This document shows, piece by piece, positions 43,254 through 52,090 of a stretch of 55,804 bases of DNA. Origin of the DNA: an uncultured Eggerthellaceae bacterium (GTDB taxonomy: Bacteria; Actinomycetota; Coriobacteriia; Coriobacteriales; Eggerthellaceae). The DNA lies in contig CAJUQK010000016.1 in NCBI GenBank assembly GCA_910588205.1, forward strand, positions 1 to 55,804, written 5' to 3'. The position numbers and the translations under genes were made by a program. Numbering within the stretch: the first letter of the stretch is position 1; the number at the start of each line of letters is the position of its first letter. A model generated the notes under the pieces. That model was not told the origin of the DNA. It saw only the letters and a list, made by a program, of their open reading frames with translations, and did no database searches.

Positions 43254-44221
43254 CACTGCCTCCCCTCCGCATCCCAGCTCTCTGCGGCTGGATGTCTCAC
43301 CATATTCCCGTCCTCATCCACGAGCGTGAACGTAGCGCTGCGTAGAGCGCAGCACCCCAGATTCACGGCCACGGGCAACGCGGCGATATGACACGGTGCC
43401 GTCTTCAAGTGCACGCCCAGGGCGGTGGTTGCCCCTCCAAGCGCCCCCGGTCCTATCTCCAAGGCATTGATGGCTTCCAGGAGCTCCTCTTCGAAAGCTG
43501 CCTGTTCGGCGCTTTCGGCGGGCTCATCCAACTTCCGGAGGAGCGCTCGCTTGGAGAGGCCGGCCACTTTGTCGAACGTGCCCCCCACGCCCACACCTAC
43601 GATGAGCGGCGGGCAGGCATTGGCTGCCTTTTCCTTGACGGCATCCAATACCACCTGTTTCACGCCTTCTTTTCCGGCACCAGGGGCCAACATCACCAGG
43701 CGAGAGGCGTTGTCTGAGCCGCCTCCTTTGAGCATCATGTGCAGCTTGCACCCACAGCCCTCATGGAAGCGCACTTCAGTGAAGGCGGGAGCATTGGTGT
43801 TGGTATTGGTCCTGCGGAAGAGGGCATCGGCAAGGATGCTCATGCGCAGGCCCCCTTCGGTATAGGCTTGGGCTACCGCCTCGTCTATCTGAGAGAGGGT
43901 GTCTGCGGTCATGAGGACGTCGCGCCCTACCTCCAAGCAGACCCACACGCTCCCCGTATCCTGACAGAGGGGAACGTCCCTTTCCTGGGCTATGTTCGCA
44001 TTGCGGATGATGCTCTCCAGCACGGATGCCTCTCGGGAACCTGGATGATCAGCCTCAGCGGTGCGAAAGAGCTTTTGGATGGCTGTGAAGACGTCGCTGC
44101 GCAAGGTAGTGGCGCACATGCGAATGCCCGCATAGACCGCTTGGGCCACCTGATCGGCTGAGAGCAAGATGGCCGGTGATGATGCCGGGTCGTTCGCAAT
44201 GGATCGGTTACCCTCGGTCAT
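43253..44221 (-). CDS. Fumarate hydratase class I, alpha subunit
   Basis: A 322 aa catalytic subunit with the [4Fe-4S] ligands in VPLCQDTGS, FHEGCGCK and NLGCCALRS, and the GVGVGGTFDKVAGLSK segment typical of class I hydratases. It interconverts fumarate and malate. It is first in the minus-strand alpha-beta pair and divergent from malic enzyme, giving a malate module. The oxygen-labile cluster suits an anaerobe. Confidence 0.88.
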   Translation of the reverse strand: MTEGNRSIANDPASSPAILLSADQVAQAVYAGIRMCATTLRSDVFTAIQKLFRTAEADHPGSREASVLESIIRNANIAQERDVPLCQDTGSVWVCLEVGRDVLMTADTLSQIDEAVAQAYTEGGLRMSILADALFRRTNTNTNAPAFTEVRFHEGCGCKLHMMLKGGGSDNASRLVMLAPGAGKEGVKQVVLDAVKEKAANACPPLIVGVGVGGTFDKVAGLSKRALLRKLDEPAESAEQAAFEEELLEAINALEIGPGALGGATTALGVHLKTAPCHIAALPVAVNLGCCALRSATFTLVDEDGNMVRHPAAESWDAEGRQ

Positions 44222-44319
44222 GGGTCATCCTCATCTCTTCGGGGTTGGTCCTATCCCGATATATTAGAGCAAGGTATAGAATGAGAGACTGCAAATGAGC
44301 CCTTGAGGTGAGGAAGCCC

Positions 44320-45480
44320 ATGTCCATACAGGAAGAAGCGCTCCAAGCGCACAAAGCGTGGGACGGGAAGCTGGAAGTCGTCCCCAAGATGGAACTGGAT
44401 ACGCGCTACGATCTGGCCATAGCCTATACGCCCGGTGTAGCCGAGCCGTGCATTGAGATAGCCGAAGACCCTGATCGAGCCTATGACTACACCATCAAGT
44501 CCAATACCGTGGCCGTGGTGACCGACGGCAGTGCTGTGCTGGGGTTGGGCAATATCGGCGCGGTGGCCGCGTTGCCGGTCATGGAAGGGAAGTGTGCACT
44601 GTTCAAGCGCTTCGCAGACGTGAACGCCTTCCCCCTGTGCCTCGATACCCAAGACACTGATCAGATCGTGGATGCCTGCGTCAAGCTGGCACCGGTCTTC
44701 GGAGGCATCAATCTGGAGGACATCTCCGCCCCCCGCTGCTTTGAGATAGAGGAGCGCCTGAACGATCTGCTGGATATCCCCGTGTTCCATGACGATCAGC
44801 ACGGAACGGCCATTGTGGTCCTCTCCGCTCTCATCAACGCTCTCAAGCTGGTAGACAAGCAGGTGGGCGAGGTGCGCGTGGTCATGAGCGGGGCGGGGGC
44901 CGCGGGTATCGCCATCGCAAAGCTCCTGCTGTCCTATGGTTTCGCAGACATCATCATGTGTGGCTCCAGGGGGATCATCTCCTCGAAGCTTGAGGGCATC
45001 AATGAGGCCCAACGGGCCATGCTCCAGGTCACGAACAAGGATGATATGAGCGGGACCTTAGCCGATGCCTTGGTGGGAGCTGATATCTTCATCGGCGTGT
45101 CGGCGCCGGGAGTGGTGACGGAAGCCATGGTCCATACCATGGCTCCAGATGCCATCGTCTTCGCCATGGCCAATCCGGTGCCGGAGATATACCCGGATGA
45201 GGCGAAGCGCGCGGGAGCGGCGGTGGTGGGCACCGGCCGCTCTGATTTCCCGAATCAGGTGAACAACGTCATCGCCTTCCCGGGCATCTTCAAAGGTGCT
45301 CTGGCTTCGCGGGCTCCTCGCATAACCGAGGAGATGAAGCTGGCAGCCGCTGAGGCTTTGGCCTCTTTGGTAAGCGACGAGGAACTCAGCGCTGATTTCG
45401 TCATGCCTGACCCCTTCGATCCGCGAGTGGCTGATGTGGTGGCGAAGGCTGTGGCTGCCTGTGCGAAGGGCCTCAGCTAA
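44320..45480 (+). CDS. NAD(P)-dependent malic enzyme
   Basis: Oxidative decarboxylation of malate to pyruvate and CO2. The 386 aa protein has the short bacterial form: IAYTPGVAEPC, VVTDGSAVLGLGNIG, the FHDDQHGTAIV segment with metal-binding Asp residues, a GAGAAGIAIAKLL Rossmann loop and FAMANPVPEIYPDEA. It lacks the phosphotransacetylase-like C-terminal domain of MaeB. ATG 44320 follows GAGGTGAGGA. Divergent from the fumarase genes; tmk begins right after its stop. Confidence 0.9.
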   Translation: MSIQEEALQAHKAWDGKLEVVPKMELDTRYDLAIAYTPGVAEPCIEIAEDPDRAYDYTIKSNTVAVVTDGSAVLGLGNIGAVAALPVMEGKCALFKRFADVNAFPLCLDTQDTDQIVDACVKLAPVFGGINLEDISAPRCFEIEERLNDLLDIPVFHDDQHGTAIVVLSALINALKLVDKQVGEVRVVMSGAGAAGIAIAKLLLSYGFADIIMCGSRGIISSKLEGINEAQRAMLQVTNKDDMSGTLADALVGADIFIGVSAPGVVTEAMVHTMAPDAIVFAMANPVPEIYPDEAKRAGAAVVGTGRSDFPNQVNNVIAFPGIFKGALASRAPRITEEMKLAAAEALASLVSDEELSADFVMPDPFDPRVADVVAKAVAACAKGLS

Positions 45481-46260
45481 ATGGGAGTAGCACCGGGTAC
45501 TGGCCGCTGGGATATCCATCCCCAGCGGAATGCCCCTGGGGTCTTCATCACCTTCGAAGGCGGTGACGGTGCGGGCAAGTCCACCCATATCAGATTTCTG
45601 GCTCAGGTGCTGGAAGCGGCGGATCTTGAGGTGGTGCGCGTTCGGGAACCCGGCGGCACTTCCATCGGTGAGCAGCTGCGGGCCATCGTGCTAGATCCAG
45701 CGAACCCGGAGATGACCCCTGAGACGGAGCTTCTGATCTATGAGGCAGCCCGAGCTCAGATCACCTCTGAGGTCATCGTCCCTGCTCTTAGGCGGGGAGC
45801 CGTGGTGCTCTGCGATCGCTTCGCTGACTCTACCCTGGCCTACCAGGGGCGCGGTCGGGGCCTTTCCGAGGAGTTCATCCGTCAGGCAAACGGCTTCGCT
45901 ACTCAAGGCCTGATGCCGGATCGTACCATCGTCTTGCGTTGTGCCGATGTGCAAGAGAAGCGTGGACGCGTCTCCGCCCGGGATGAGATGGATCGCCTTG
46001 AGCGGGCAGGGAGCGGTTTCCATGAGCGGGTGAATCAGGCTTTCGACGAGCTTGCGCAGTCCCAGGATGGCCGCGTGCGCCCGGTGGAGACCACTGGTGC
46101 TCATTCTGATACGGCTCGGGCCATCTTCGCTCATCTGGACGACCTCTTCCCTTGGCTTGCAGATGGCACGTTCTCGATGGAAGAACAGCTGACATGCTTG
46201 GATGCCTCTCACCGGAGGAGTCATAGGGGCACTGACCTTCCCGTCGGAGAGGATGCCTGA
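45481..46260 (+). CDS. tmk: Thymidylate kinase
   Basis: Phosphorylates dTMP to dTDP. The P-loop is EGGDGAGKST, then VREPGGTSIGEQLR (DR/PGG site) and LCDRFADSTLAYQGRGRGL. The 259 aa length exceeds the usual 205-215 because of an N-terminal extension of about 20 residues and a tail after the core. ATG 45481 directly follows the malic enzyme stop; a later start is not ruled out. It works with ThyX in dTTP supply and opens the tmk-holB-ricT string. Confidence 0.9.
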   Translation: MGVAPGTGRWDIHPQRNAPGVFITFEGGDGAGKSTHIRFLAQVLEAADLEVVRVREPGGTSIGEQLRAIVLDPANPEMTPETELLIYEAARAQITSEVIVPALRRGAVVLCDRFADSTLAYQGRGRGLSEEFIRQANGFATQGLMPDRTIVLRCADVQEKRGRVSARDEMDRLERAGSGFHERVNQAFDELAQSQDGRVRPVETTGAHSDTARAIFAHLDDLFPWLADGTFSMEEQLTCLDASHRRSHRGTDLPVGEDA

Positions 46261-47432
46261 TGGCTCCGGATGCCTTCGACAATATCCTTGGCCAGCCCCA
46301 GGTCCGGGATTACTTGCGCTCCAGTCTGATGGCAGATCGCATCACCCACGCTTATCTCTTCACCGGCCCTGCGGGCTCCAACAAGCTCCAAGCTGCCTAC
46401 GCTCTGGCCCAGGCTCTCGTTTGCCCGAAGGGACCTGCGGGTCCGCGGGGAAGCGCTTGTGGTGCTTGTGAAGGGTGCAGCCGGGCGAAGCGACGCGTGC
46501 ATCCGGACGTGCACTACTATGTTCCCGAAGGGGCCTCCTCGTATCTGATCGAGCAGATACGGGACATCGTCTCTGATGTCTTCTTGGCCCCCATCCAGTC
46601 CGACCGCAAGATCTACATCCTAGACAGAGCTGACCTCATGAGCGTGAGCGCAGCGAACGCGTTCCTGAAGACCTTAGAGGAGCCGCCGGATAACGTGGTG
46701 TTCATCCTGCTGGGGCGCACAAGGGAAAGCGTGCTGCCCACCATCTCCTCCCGCTGTCAGATCGTGCCGTTCCGTCATATCCCGCCTTCCGAAGCGGCTG
46801 CCATCATCTCTCAGAACACGGGGGCTGCCCTGGAGCTCTCCCAGCAGGTCATGGAGGCCTGCTCCGGCTCCATCACCCGGGCCATCGGATTCATCCGAGA
46901 GAAGGGCAATGCGCGCATCCAGTTTCGTCAAGAGCTTCTGCATCAGCTCTCAGGGCTTGGTCGCGCTGATGACTGGCAGGTGCTGAAGCTGGCTCGATCC
47001 ATAGTGGAACGCTCTCGTGCGCTCGTGGATGATGTTCGCGTGAAGCAGGAAGCCGAGCTGGAAGAGAACAAGGATCTCTTCGAGAAGTCCGCCCTGCGCC
47101 GCATAGAGGCACGCAACAAGCGGCAGCTCTCCCTCAAGACATCTGAATACCTTCATCAGAGCATCGCCATCATGAAGTCTTGGTTGAGGGATGTCATGAT
47201 GGTGGCGGCGGGCACCCCTGAGCTGGTCGTCAACACAGACCTCCTGTCCCAGGTGAACGCGGCTGCATCTGGGGTGAGCGTCTCGGCCGCTGCCGGTGCC
47301 CTGCGCCGGATCGAGGAGATGGAGCAGGCGCTAGACTATAATGTATCCCCTGAGACATGCCTTGATGCGATGCTCTTCGAAATGAGAGAGGTGCTTGATG
47401 GTTCAGGTTCTCCCTGTGAACCTTCCCTATAA
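46260..47432 (+). CDS. holB: DNA polymerase III delta' subunit
   Basis: Clamp-loader subunit of 390 aa, related to DnaX and RuvB-type AAA proteins: AFDNILGQPQVRDYL, HAYLFTGPAGSNKLQ (the P-loop position reads GPAGSNK, degenerate as usual in delta'), a zinc site with CPKG..CGACEGC, KIYILDRADLMSVSAANAFLKTLEEPP and an SRCQ sensor. ATG 46260 overlaps the tmk stop. The 3' end overlaps ricT by 35 bases. Confidence 0.88.
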   Translation: MAPDAFDNILGQPQVRDYLRSSLMADRITHAYLFTGPAGSNKLQAAYALAQALVCPKGPAGPRGSACGACEGCSRAKRRVHPDVHYYVPEGASSYLIEQIRDIVSDVFLAPIQSDRKIYILDRADLMSVSAANAFLKTLEEPPDNVVFILLGRTRESVLPTISSRCQIVPFRHIPPSEAAAIISQNTGAALELSQQVMEACSGSITRAIGFIREKGNARIQFRQELLHQLSGLGRADDWQVLKLARSIVERSRALVDDVRVKQEAELEENKDLFEKSALRRIEARNKRQLSLKTSEYLHQSIAIMKSWLRDVMMVAAGTPELVVNTDLLSQVNAAASGVSVSAAAGALRRIEEMEQALDYNVSPETCLDAMLFEMREVLDGSGSPCEPSL

Positions 47433-48738
47433 TGTGAAGACGCTCTGGTTCGACCCGAACGGCCTGGAAGTCCATGCGGCTGACCATGTGGTGGTCACCA
47501 CCGCCCGTGGCCTTGAGTTGGGGCAAGCATCCGGGGATATCTTCGAGATCACCCATGAGGAAGTGAAGCGGCTGAAGAGCCCCCTTCGTCGGGTAGAACG
47601 GGTGGCCACTGAAGAGGATATGGAGCAGGCGCGGCGCATGGAGGAGCTCTCCCGCGAGGCTATGCCCATATTCAAGGAGATGGCAAAAGAGACCAGCGAG
47701 GACATGCACCCGGTCAGCGTTGAGTATCTGCTTGATGGGGACAAGGCCATCTTCTACTTCGAAGCCGAAGAGCGCATAGATTTCCGTGACCTGGTCCGCA
47801 AGCTCGCATCCCATTTCAAGGTGCGCGTGGATATGCGCCAGATCGGCGTGCGGGACGAGGCACGCATCGTGGGAGGCCTCGGTCATTGTGGCCAGATCGT
47901 TTGTTGCAAGCGCTTGGGAGGGGAATTCAAACCGGTCTCCATTCGCATGGCAAAGGACCAAGACCTCTCCTTGAACCCCCAGAAGATCTCCGGGCTCTGC
48001 GGACGGCTGATGTGCTGCCTTCGCTATGAGAACGAAGCCTACAAGGATTTCAAATCCCGTGCTCCTAAGGTGGGTAACACCGTTCAAACGCCTGATGGAC
48101 CTGCCAAGGTGGATTCCTTGGATGTGCTTCGTGAAGAGGTCAAGCTGCGCTTGGAAGGCGAGAAGCCTGTGAGCGTTCCGCTATCTGCTTTCGAAGAACC
48201 TGCTGAAGGCCAGCGCCCTAAGGTGGTGAGCCAAGAGGGCTGGGAAGAAGCCACTGCTCCCACAGCGGTGGTGTTCGAAGGCAGCTTGGATATCTTCTCA
48301 ACCTCCCAGTTCACCGGCACGGATAAGCTGGGCGGGGGAGGTGCGGTGCATCATGAGGGCACTGCAGCTGACCCTCTGGCAGGAGCTGACCGCAAGCGCC
48401 GTCGTCGCCGCTCCAAGAAGGTGTCAGGCGGCGAAGCCGCAGCGAACGAGGCTTCCAAGCCTGCAGATAAACCGAAGAATCGCAAATCCCGCAGGCGTTC
48501 CACCAAGATCAGCGGTGGCAAGGCGGGAGCTCCTGCGGAGAAGGGGACGAAGCCCCAAGGTCAAGGCGGCAAAGGCTCCTCTGGGCCTCGGCCGGGTCAG
48601 AAGTCCTCTGGCCTCGCTCGTCCTAAGGAAAAGGCCCCAAGGCGTGAGGATGAGAAGACGTCTCAGGGAGATGCGCCGAAGAAACGCCGTCGCCGTCGTC
48701 GTCGCAAACCCAGCAGCCCTCCCGAGGGAGGCGCTTGA
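47398..48738 (+). CDS. ricT: RicT/PSP1 family protein
   Basis: A 446 aa PSP1-domain protein. The core has KVRVDMRQIGVRDEARIVGG, CGQIVCCKRLGGEF, PVSIRMAKDQDLSLNP and KISGLCGRLMCCLRYE, the Cys residues that hold Fe-S clusters in the Bacillus RicAFT complex, which assists RNase Y in mRNA maturation. Residues about 320-446 form a long basic, low-complexity tail ending in a KKRRRRRRRK run that probably contacts RNA. ATG 47398 lies within holB, and tmk-holB-ricT is the usual neighbourhood. Confidence 0.88.
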   Translation: MVQVLPVNLPYNVKTLWFDPNGLEVHAADHVVVTTARGLELGQASGDIFEITHEEVKRLKSPLRRVERVATEEDMEQARRMEELSREAMPIFKEMAKETSEDMHPVSVEYLLDGDKAIFYFEAEERIDFRDLVRKLASHFKVRVDMRQIGVRDEARIVGGLGHCGQIVCCKRLGGEFKPVSIRMAKDQDLSLNPQKISGLCGRLMCCLRYENEAYKDFKSRAPKVGNTVQTPDGPAKVDSLDVLREEVKLRLEGEKPVSVPLSAFEEPAEGQRPKVVSQEGWEEATAPTAVVFEGSLDIFSTSQFTGTDKLGGGGAVHHEGTAADPLAGADRKRRRRRSKKVSGGEAAANEASKPADKPKNRKSRRRSTKISGGKAGAPAEKGTKPQGQGGKGSSGPRPGQKSSGLARPKEKAPRREDEKTSQGDAPKKRRRRRRRKPSSPPEGGA

Positions 48739-50204
48739 TGGCGATGGAGTGGTCCCTCTACACCGATTTGTACCAGCTCACCATGGCTCAGGGCTATCTG
48801 GAGGCGGGTAAAGCGGATGAGGAAGCCACGTTCAATATGTACTTCCGGGATTATCCCTTCAGGGGTGGTTATGCCATCGCCTGCGGGATGGCCCAGCTGG
48901 CTGAGATGTTGGGGGAGTATCGGTTCACCGAAGAGGACATAGCCTATTTGGCGGATATTCCGGCTCCTGGAGGGGGTGCTCTCTTCCATCAAGGCTTTCT
49001 GGAATATCTGCGTGGCTTCAGCCTGGATGTCTCTGTCTGGGGGGTACGGGAGGGAACGGTAGTGTTCCCGAATGAACCGGTGATCCGGGTCCAAGGCTCC
49101 ATCATGCAATGCCAGATGCTCGAGACTATGCTCCTCAATTGCATCAGCTTCCAAACGCTGATCGCCACTAAGGCAGCTCGGGTCTGCCAGGCTGCTTCCG
49201 GGCGTCCGGTGACCGAATTCGGTCTCAGGCGCGCCCAGGGTACGGGGGCCCTTTGGGCTTCTCGGGCTGCGGTGGTGGGTGGCTGTGCTTCCACATCCAA
49301 TGTGCTCGCGGGGAAGCTCTTTTCCCTGCCCGTATCAGGGACCCATTCTCATTCCTGGGTGATGTCGTTCCCGGATGAGCTGACGGCATTTCGGGAATAC
49401 GCCCAAGTGGCTCCCAATAATTGCAGCCTTCTGGTAGACACCTATGATGTGGAACAGGGCATCCAGAACGCCATCACCGTGGGGTTGGAGATGCGCGATC
49501 GGGGAGAGCGCCTCCGTGCCATCCGCATAGACTCAGGCGACCTTGCTTGGTTGGCGAAGATGGCCCGGCGGAAGCTGGACGAGGCCGGGCTGCACGATGT
49601 GGGCATCATGCTCACCAACGATCTGGACGAGGTGCTCATCCAGTCCATCTTGGACGAGGGGGCTCCGGTGGATATCTGGGGTGTGGGTACGAAGCTGGCT
49701 ACCGCATTCGATCAGCCCACTTTGGGGGGCGTCTACAAGCTCTCGGCCATTCGCATGCCAGGGGATGCTGGCTGGACTGACCGCTTGAAGATATCAGAAT
49801 CCACCACGAAGCTCACCACTCCCGGCGTGCTGGATGTGCGTCGCTACTACCATGAGGACGGGAAGATAGCGGGGGATATGGTCTTCGATATCTTCTCTGA
49901 TCTGGAAGATCCTGATCAGACCATCGTCGATCCTATGGATCCCCTTCGGCAAAAGCAACTGGGCGGCAAGCGCTTCAAGACATTGCTCACGCCGCTCTTC
50001 GAGGGCGGTAGAGTGGTCCTTGCCGAAGACGACCGGGATGCTCTAGTGGCTCAGTCCCGGGCTCGGGACGAGCTGGCTACCTTGGATGAGAGTCAGCTTC
50101 GCATGCTGAATCCGCATACCTACCCCGTGGGCTTGGAGCGCGGGCTCCATGACCGCCGCCAAAAGCTCATCGCGAAGCTGAGGCGCATCGATTGCGACGC
50201 TTGA
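48738..50204 (+). CDS. pncB: Nicotinate phosphoribosyltransferase
   Basis: Makes nicotinate mononucleotide from nicotinate and PRPP in NAD salvage. The 488 aa protein has LYTDLYQLTMAQGYL at the N-terminus, the FGLRRAQG substrate segment, VSGTHSHSWVMSF with the phosphorylatable His, IRIDSGDLAWLAK and WGVGTKLATAFDQP for PRPP. ATG 48738 overlaps the ricT stop and has GAGGGAGG upstream; an in-frame ATG at 48744 is less well placed. Confidence 0.9.
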   Translation: MAMEWSLYTDLYQLTMAQGYLEAGKADEEATFNMYFRDYPFRGGYAIACGMAQLAEMLGEYRFTEEDIAYLADIPAPGGGALFHQGFLEYLRGFSLDVSVWGVREGTVVFPNEPVIRVQGSIMQCQMLETMLLNCISFQTLIATKAARVCQAASGRPVTEFGLRRAQGTGALWASRAAVVGGCASTSNVLAGKLFSLPVSGTHSHSWVMSFPDELTAFREYAQVAPNNCSLLVDTYDVEQGIQNAITVGLEMRDRGERLRAIRIDSGDLAWLAKMARRKLDEAGLHDVGIMLTNDLDEVLIQSILDEGAPVDIWGVGTKLATAFDQPTLGGVYKLSAIRMPGDAGWTDRLKISESTTKLTTPGVLDVRRYYHEDGKIAGDMVFDIFSDLEDPDQTIVDPMDPLRQKQLGGKRFKTLLTPLFEGGRVVLAEDDRDALVAQSRARDELATLDESQLRMLNPHTYPVGLERGLHDRRQKLIAKLRRIDCDA

Positions 50205-50240
50205 GGGCTTGATGGCCACAAACGCCGAAAGGGTGATGAG

Positions 50241-51143
50241 ATGATCCGGATGATAACCGATTCCACGACGGGCATTCCTCCGGCTGTAGCCAAGGAGCGA
50301 GGCATCACCATAGCTCCGCTCTACGTCCGTTATGACGGTGGCGAACAGCTCGAGACTGCCATGGATATAGACGGTTTCTATGGCAGTCTCGAGGACCGTA
50401 TCGATGATATCCCCTCCTCCAGCCAACCCTCCCAGCATCTGCTGGAGGGTTTCTTCGAAGAGGCTGCTTCGGCGGGTGATGATGTTCTGGGTGTATTCAT
50501 CTCGGGAGGGCTTTCTGGCACGTTCGAGGGAGCCGTTCGGGCTGCTCGAACCGTCAAGTCGCACAACATAGATTTTCGCTGCGTGCTCATAGATTCTCTC
50601 TCCACTTGCGCCGATGAGGCATTCCCGCTTTTGGATGGGGCAGATGCCCGGGATGAGGGAAGAACCTTAGAAGAGTGCGCTGCTGCTGTGGTCAATGGCA
50701 TCCTCTGTTCGCGCATCCTCTTCGTTCCCGAATCCCTGGCTTTTCTCAAGGCCGGGGGACGCATCGGTCCTGTGGTGGCGCTCATGGGCTCGGCCATCAA
50801 GATCACACCCGTCATCAGCGTCTTCAATGGCATGCCTCAGGCTATAGCGAAGGTTCGTACCATGAAGCGGGCCGTGAATGAGATGCTCAAGTGCTTTCAG
50901 GCAGATGTGGAGTGCTACGGGCTCAAGCGAGTGGTGGTCCACTACATCGGGAAGAAGACCCAGATCCTTGAATCATTCCATGCTGAGGTTGAGCGCATAG
51001 CCGGATGCTCTGTGGAGGTGCGCCCCGCAAGCCCGGTCATCGGCGTCCATGTGGGCCCAGCCGTAGGGCTTGCTTACGAATGTGTTCGCTATGTCCAGGG
51101 TAAGCTTGACCTCCCCACCGATGAGCTCATCTTCACCGCCTGA
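50241..51143 (+). CDS. DegV family fatty-acid-binding protein (copy 1)
   Basis: A 300 aa DegV protein: IRMITDSTTGIPP at the N-terminus, SSSQPSQHLLEGFFEE, ISGGLSGTFEGA (the TSGLSGT-type lipid head-group loop) and LKAGGRIG. DegV/FakB proteins bind fatty acids for the FakA kinase, which is not in the window. Copy 1 is more divergent than copy 2: ISGGLSGTF replaces the usual tSgLSGTy. An exact 14-bp inverted repeat lies in codons 37-51. Confidence 0.85.
   Translation: MIRMITDSTTGIPPAVAKERGITIAPLYVRYDGGEQLETAMDIDGFYGSLEDRIDDIPSSSQPSQHLLEGFFEEAASAGDDVLGVFISGGLSGTFEGAVRAARTVKSHNIDFRCVLIDSLSTCADEAFPLLDGADARDEGRTLEECAAAVVNGILCSRILFVPESLAFLKAGGRIGPVVALMGSAIKITPVISVFNGMPQAIAKVRTMKRAVNEMLKCFQADVECYGLKRVVVHYIGKKTQILESFHAEVERIAGCSVEVRPASPVIGVHVGPAVGLAYECVRYVQGKLDLPTDELIFTA
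50349..50393. repeat. Perfect intragenic inverted repeat, 14-bp stem, 17-base loop
   Basis: CTCGAGACTGCCAT and ATGGCAGTCTCGAG, 17 bases apart, near the 5' end of DegV copy 1. It is long for a chance match in 900 bases of coding sequence. Confidence 0.85.
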
Positions 51144-51160
51144 CCCGAAAGGAGGAACCT

Positions 51161-52090
51161 ATGCCCAACTGTCATCTGATTCTGGATTCCTGCTGCGATC
51201 TGCCGGTAGACCTCTTGTTGCGCGACGAGGTGCATCTTCTCAAATTCCCCTATATCGTGGACGGGGGCACTTTTGAGGATGATCTGTTCCAGACTACCTC
51301 AGCCCATGACTTCTATGAGCGCATGCGCAAGGGGGTAGAGCCTTCTACCGCCCAACTCTCTGTCCCTCAGCTCACCGAGGTCTTTACCGCAGCAGCTGAA
51401 GAGGGAACGCCTACGGTCTATCTCTCGTTCACGAGCGGTCTTTCGGGCAGCTATGATGCAGCGGTACTGGTGCGCGACCAGATCCTCAAGGAATACCCTG
51501 ACTTCCAGCTCTATGTGGTTGACACGAAGCTACCCTCCATTGCCGAGGGAGTCTTGATCTATGAGGCATTGCGCCAGTTGGACAAGGGGCTTTCAGCCAA
51601 GGAGATGGCAGAGTGGGCAGAAGAGGCGCGCTATTTCGTGGATTGCGAATTCATGGTTGAGGACCTAGAGGCTCTGCGTCGGGGTGGCCGGATTCCCTCT
51701 GGGGTGGCAGCGGCTGGGTCGAAGTTGGACGTGAAGCCCTTGCTTACCGTTGACAACATCACGGGCAAGCTCCAGTTGGTGGGTGTGGCTCGTGGCCGGA
51801 AGAAGGGCATCAAAGCTTTGGCCGAGTACTTCGAGAAGAATATCGCTGAAGATGACCTGAGCCATTATTGCATCTTGGGAAGCGCCGATGCGGTCAAGGA
51901 TCTTCAGCGTCTGAAAGATGCCATAACCAAGATAGACGAGAACATCTATATCGTAGAGACCTCTATCGGACCGGTTATCGGTGCCCATGTGGGGCCTGGC
52001 ATGCTGGCGGTGGCTTTCTGGGGGTCTGATCAGCGTGAGAAGCTCTCAGTGGCTGACCGTATCGCTCGTCGCGTGAAGGGTGGGAAGTAG
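51161..52090 (+). CDS. DegV family fatty-acid-binding protein (copy 2)
   Basis: A 309 aa DegV protein with LILDSCCDLP, STAQLSVPQLTEVF, SFTSGLSGSYDAA and LEALRRGGRI, followed by KPLLTVDN and IGPVIGAHVGPG; all are FakB landmarks. AAAGGAGG precedes ATG 51161. The two DegV copies differ widely, so they probably bind different fatty acids. It abuts the next gene with no gap. Confidence 0.88.
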   Translation: MPNCHLILDSCCDLPVDLLLRDEVHLLKFPYIVDGGTFEDDLFQTTSAHDFYERMRKGVEPSTAQLSVPQLTEVFTAAAEEGTPTVYLSFTSGLSGSYDAAVLVRDQILKEYPDFQLYVVDTKLPSIAEGVLIYEALRQLDKGLSAKEMAEWAEEARYFVDCEFMVEDLEALRRGGRIPSGVAAAGSKLDVKPLLTVDNITGKLQLVGVARGRKKGIKALAEYFEKNIAEDDLSHYCILGSADAVKDLQRLKDAITKIDENIYIVETSIGPVIGAHVGPGMLAVAFWGSDQREKLSVADRIARRVKGGK

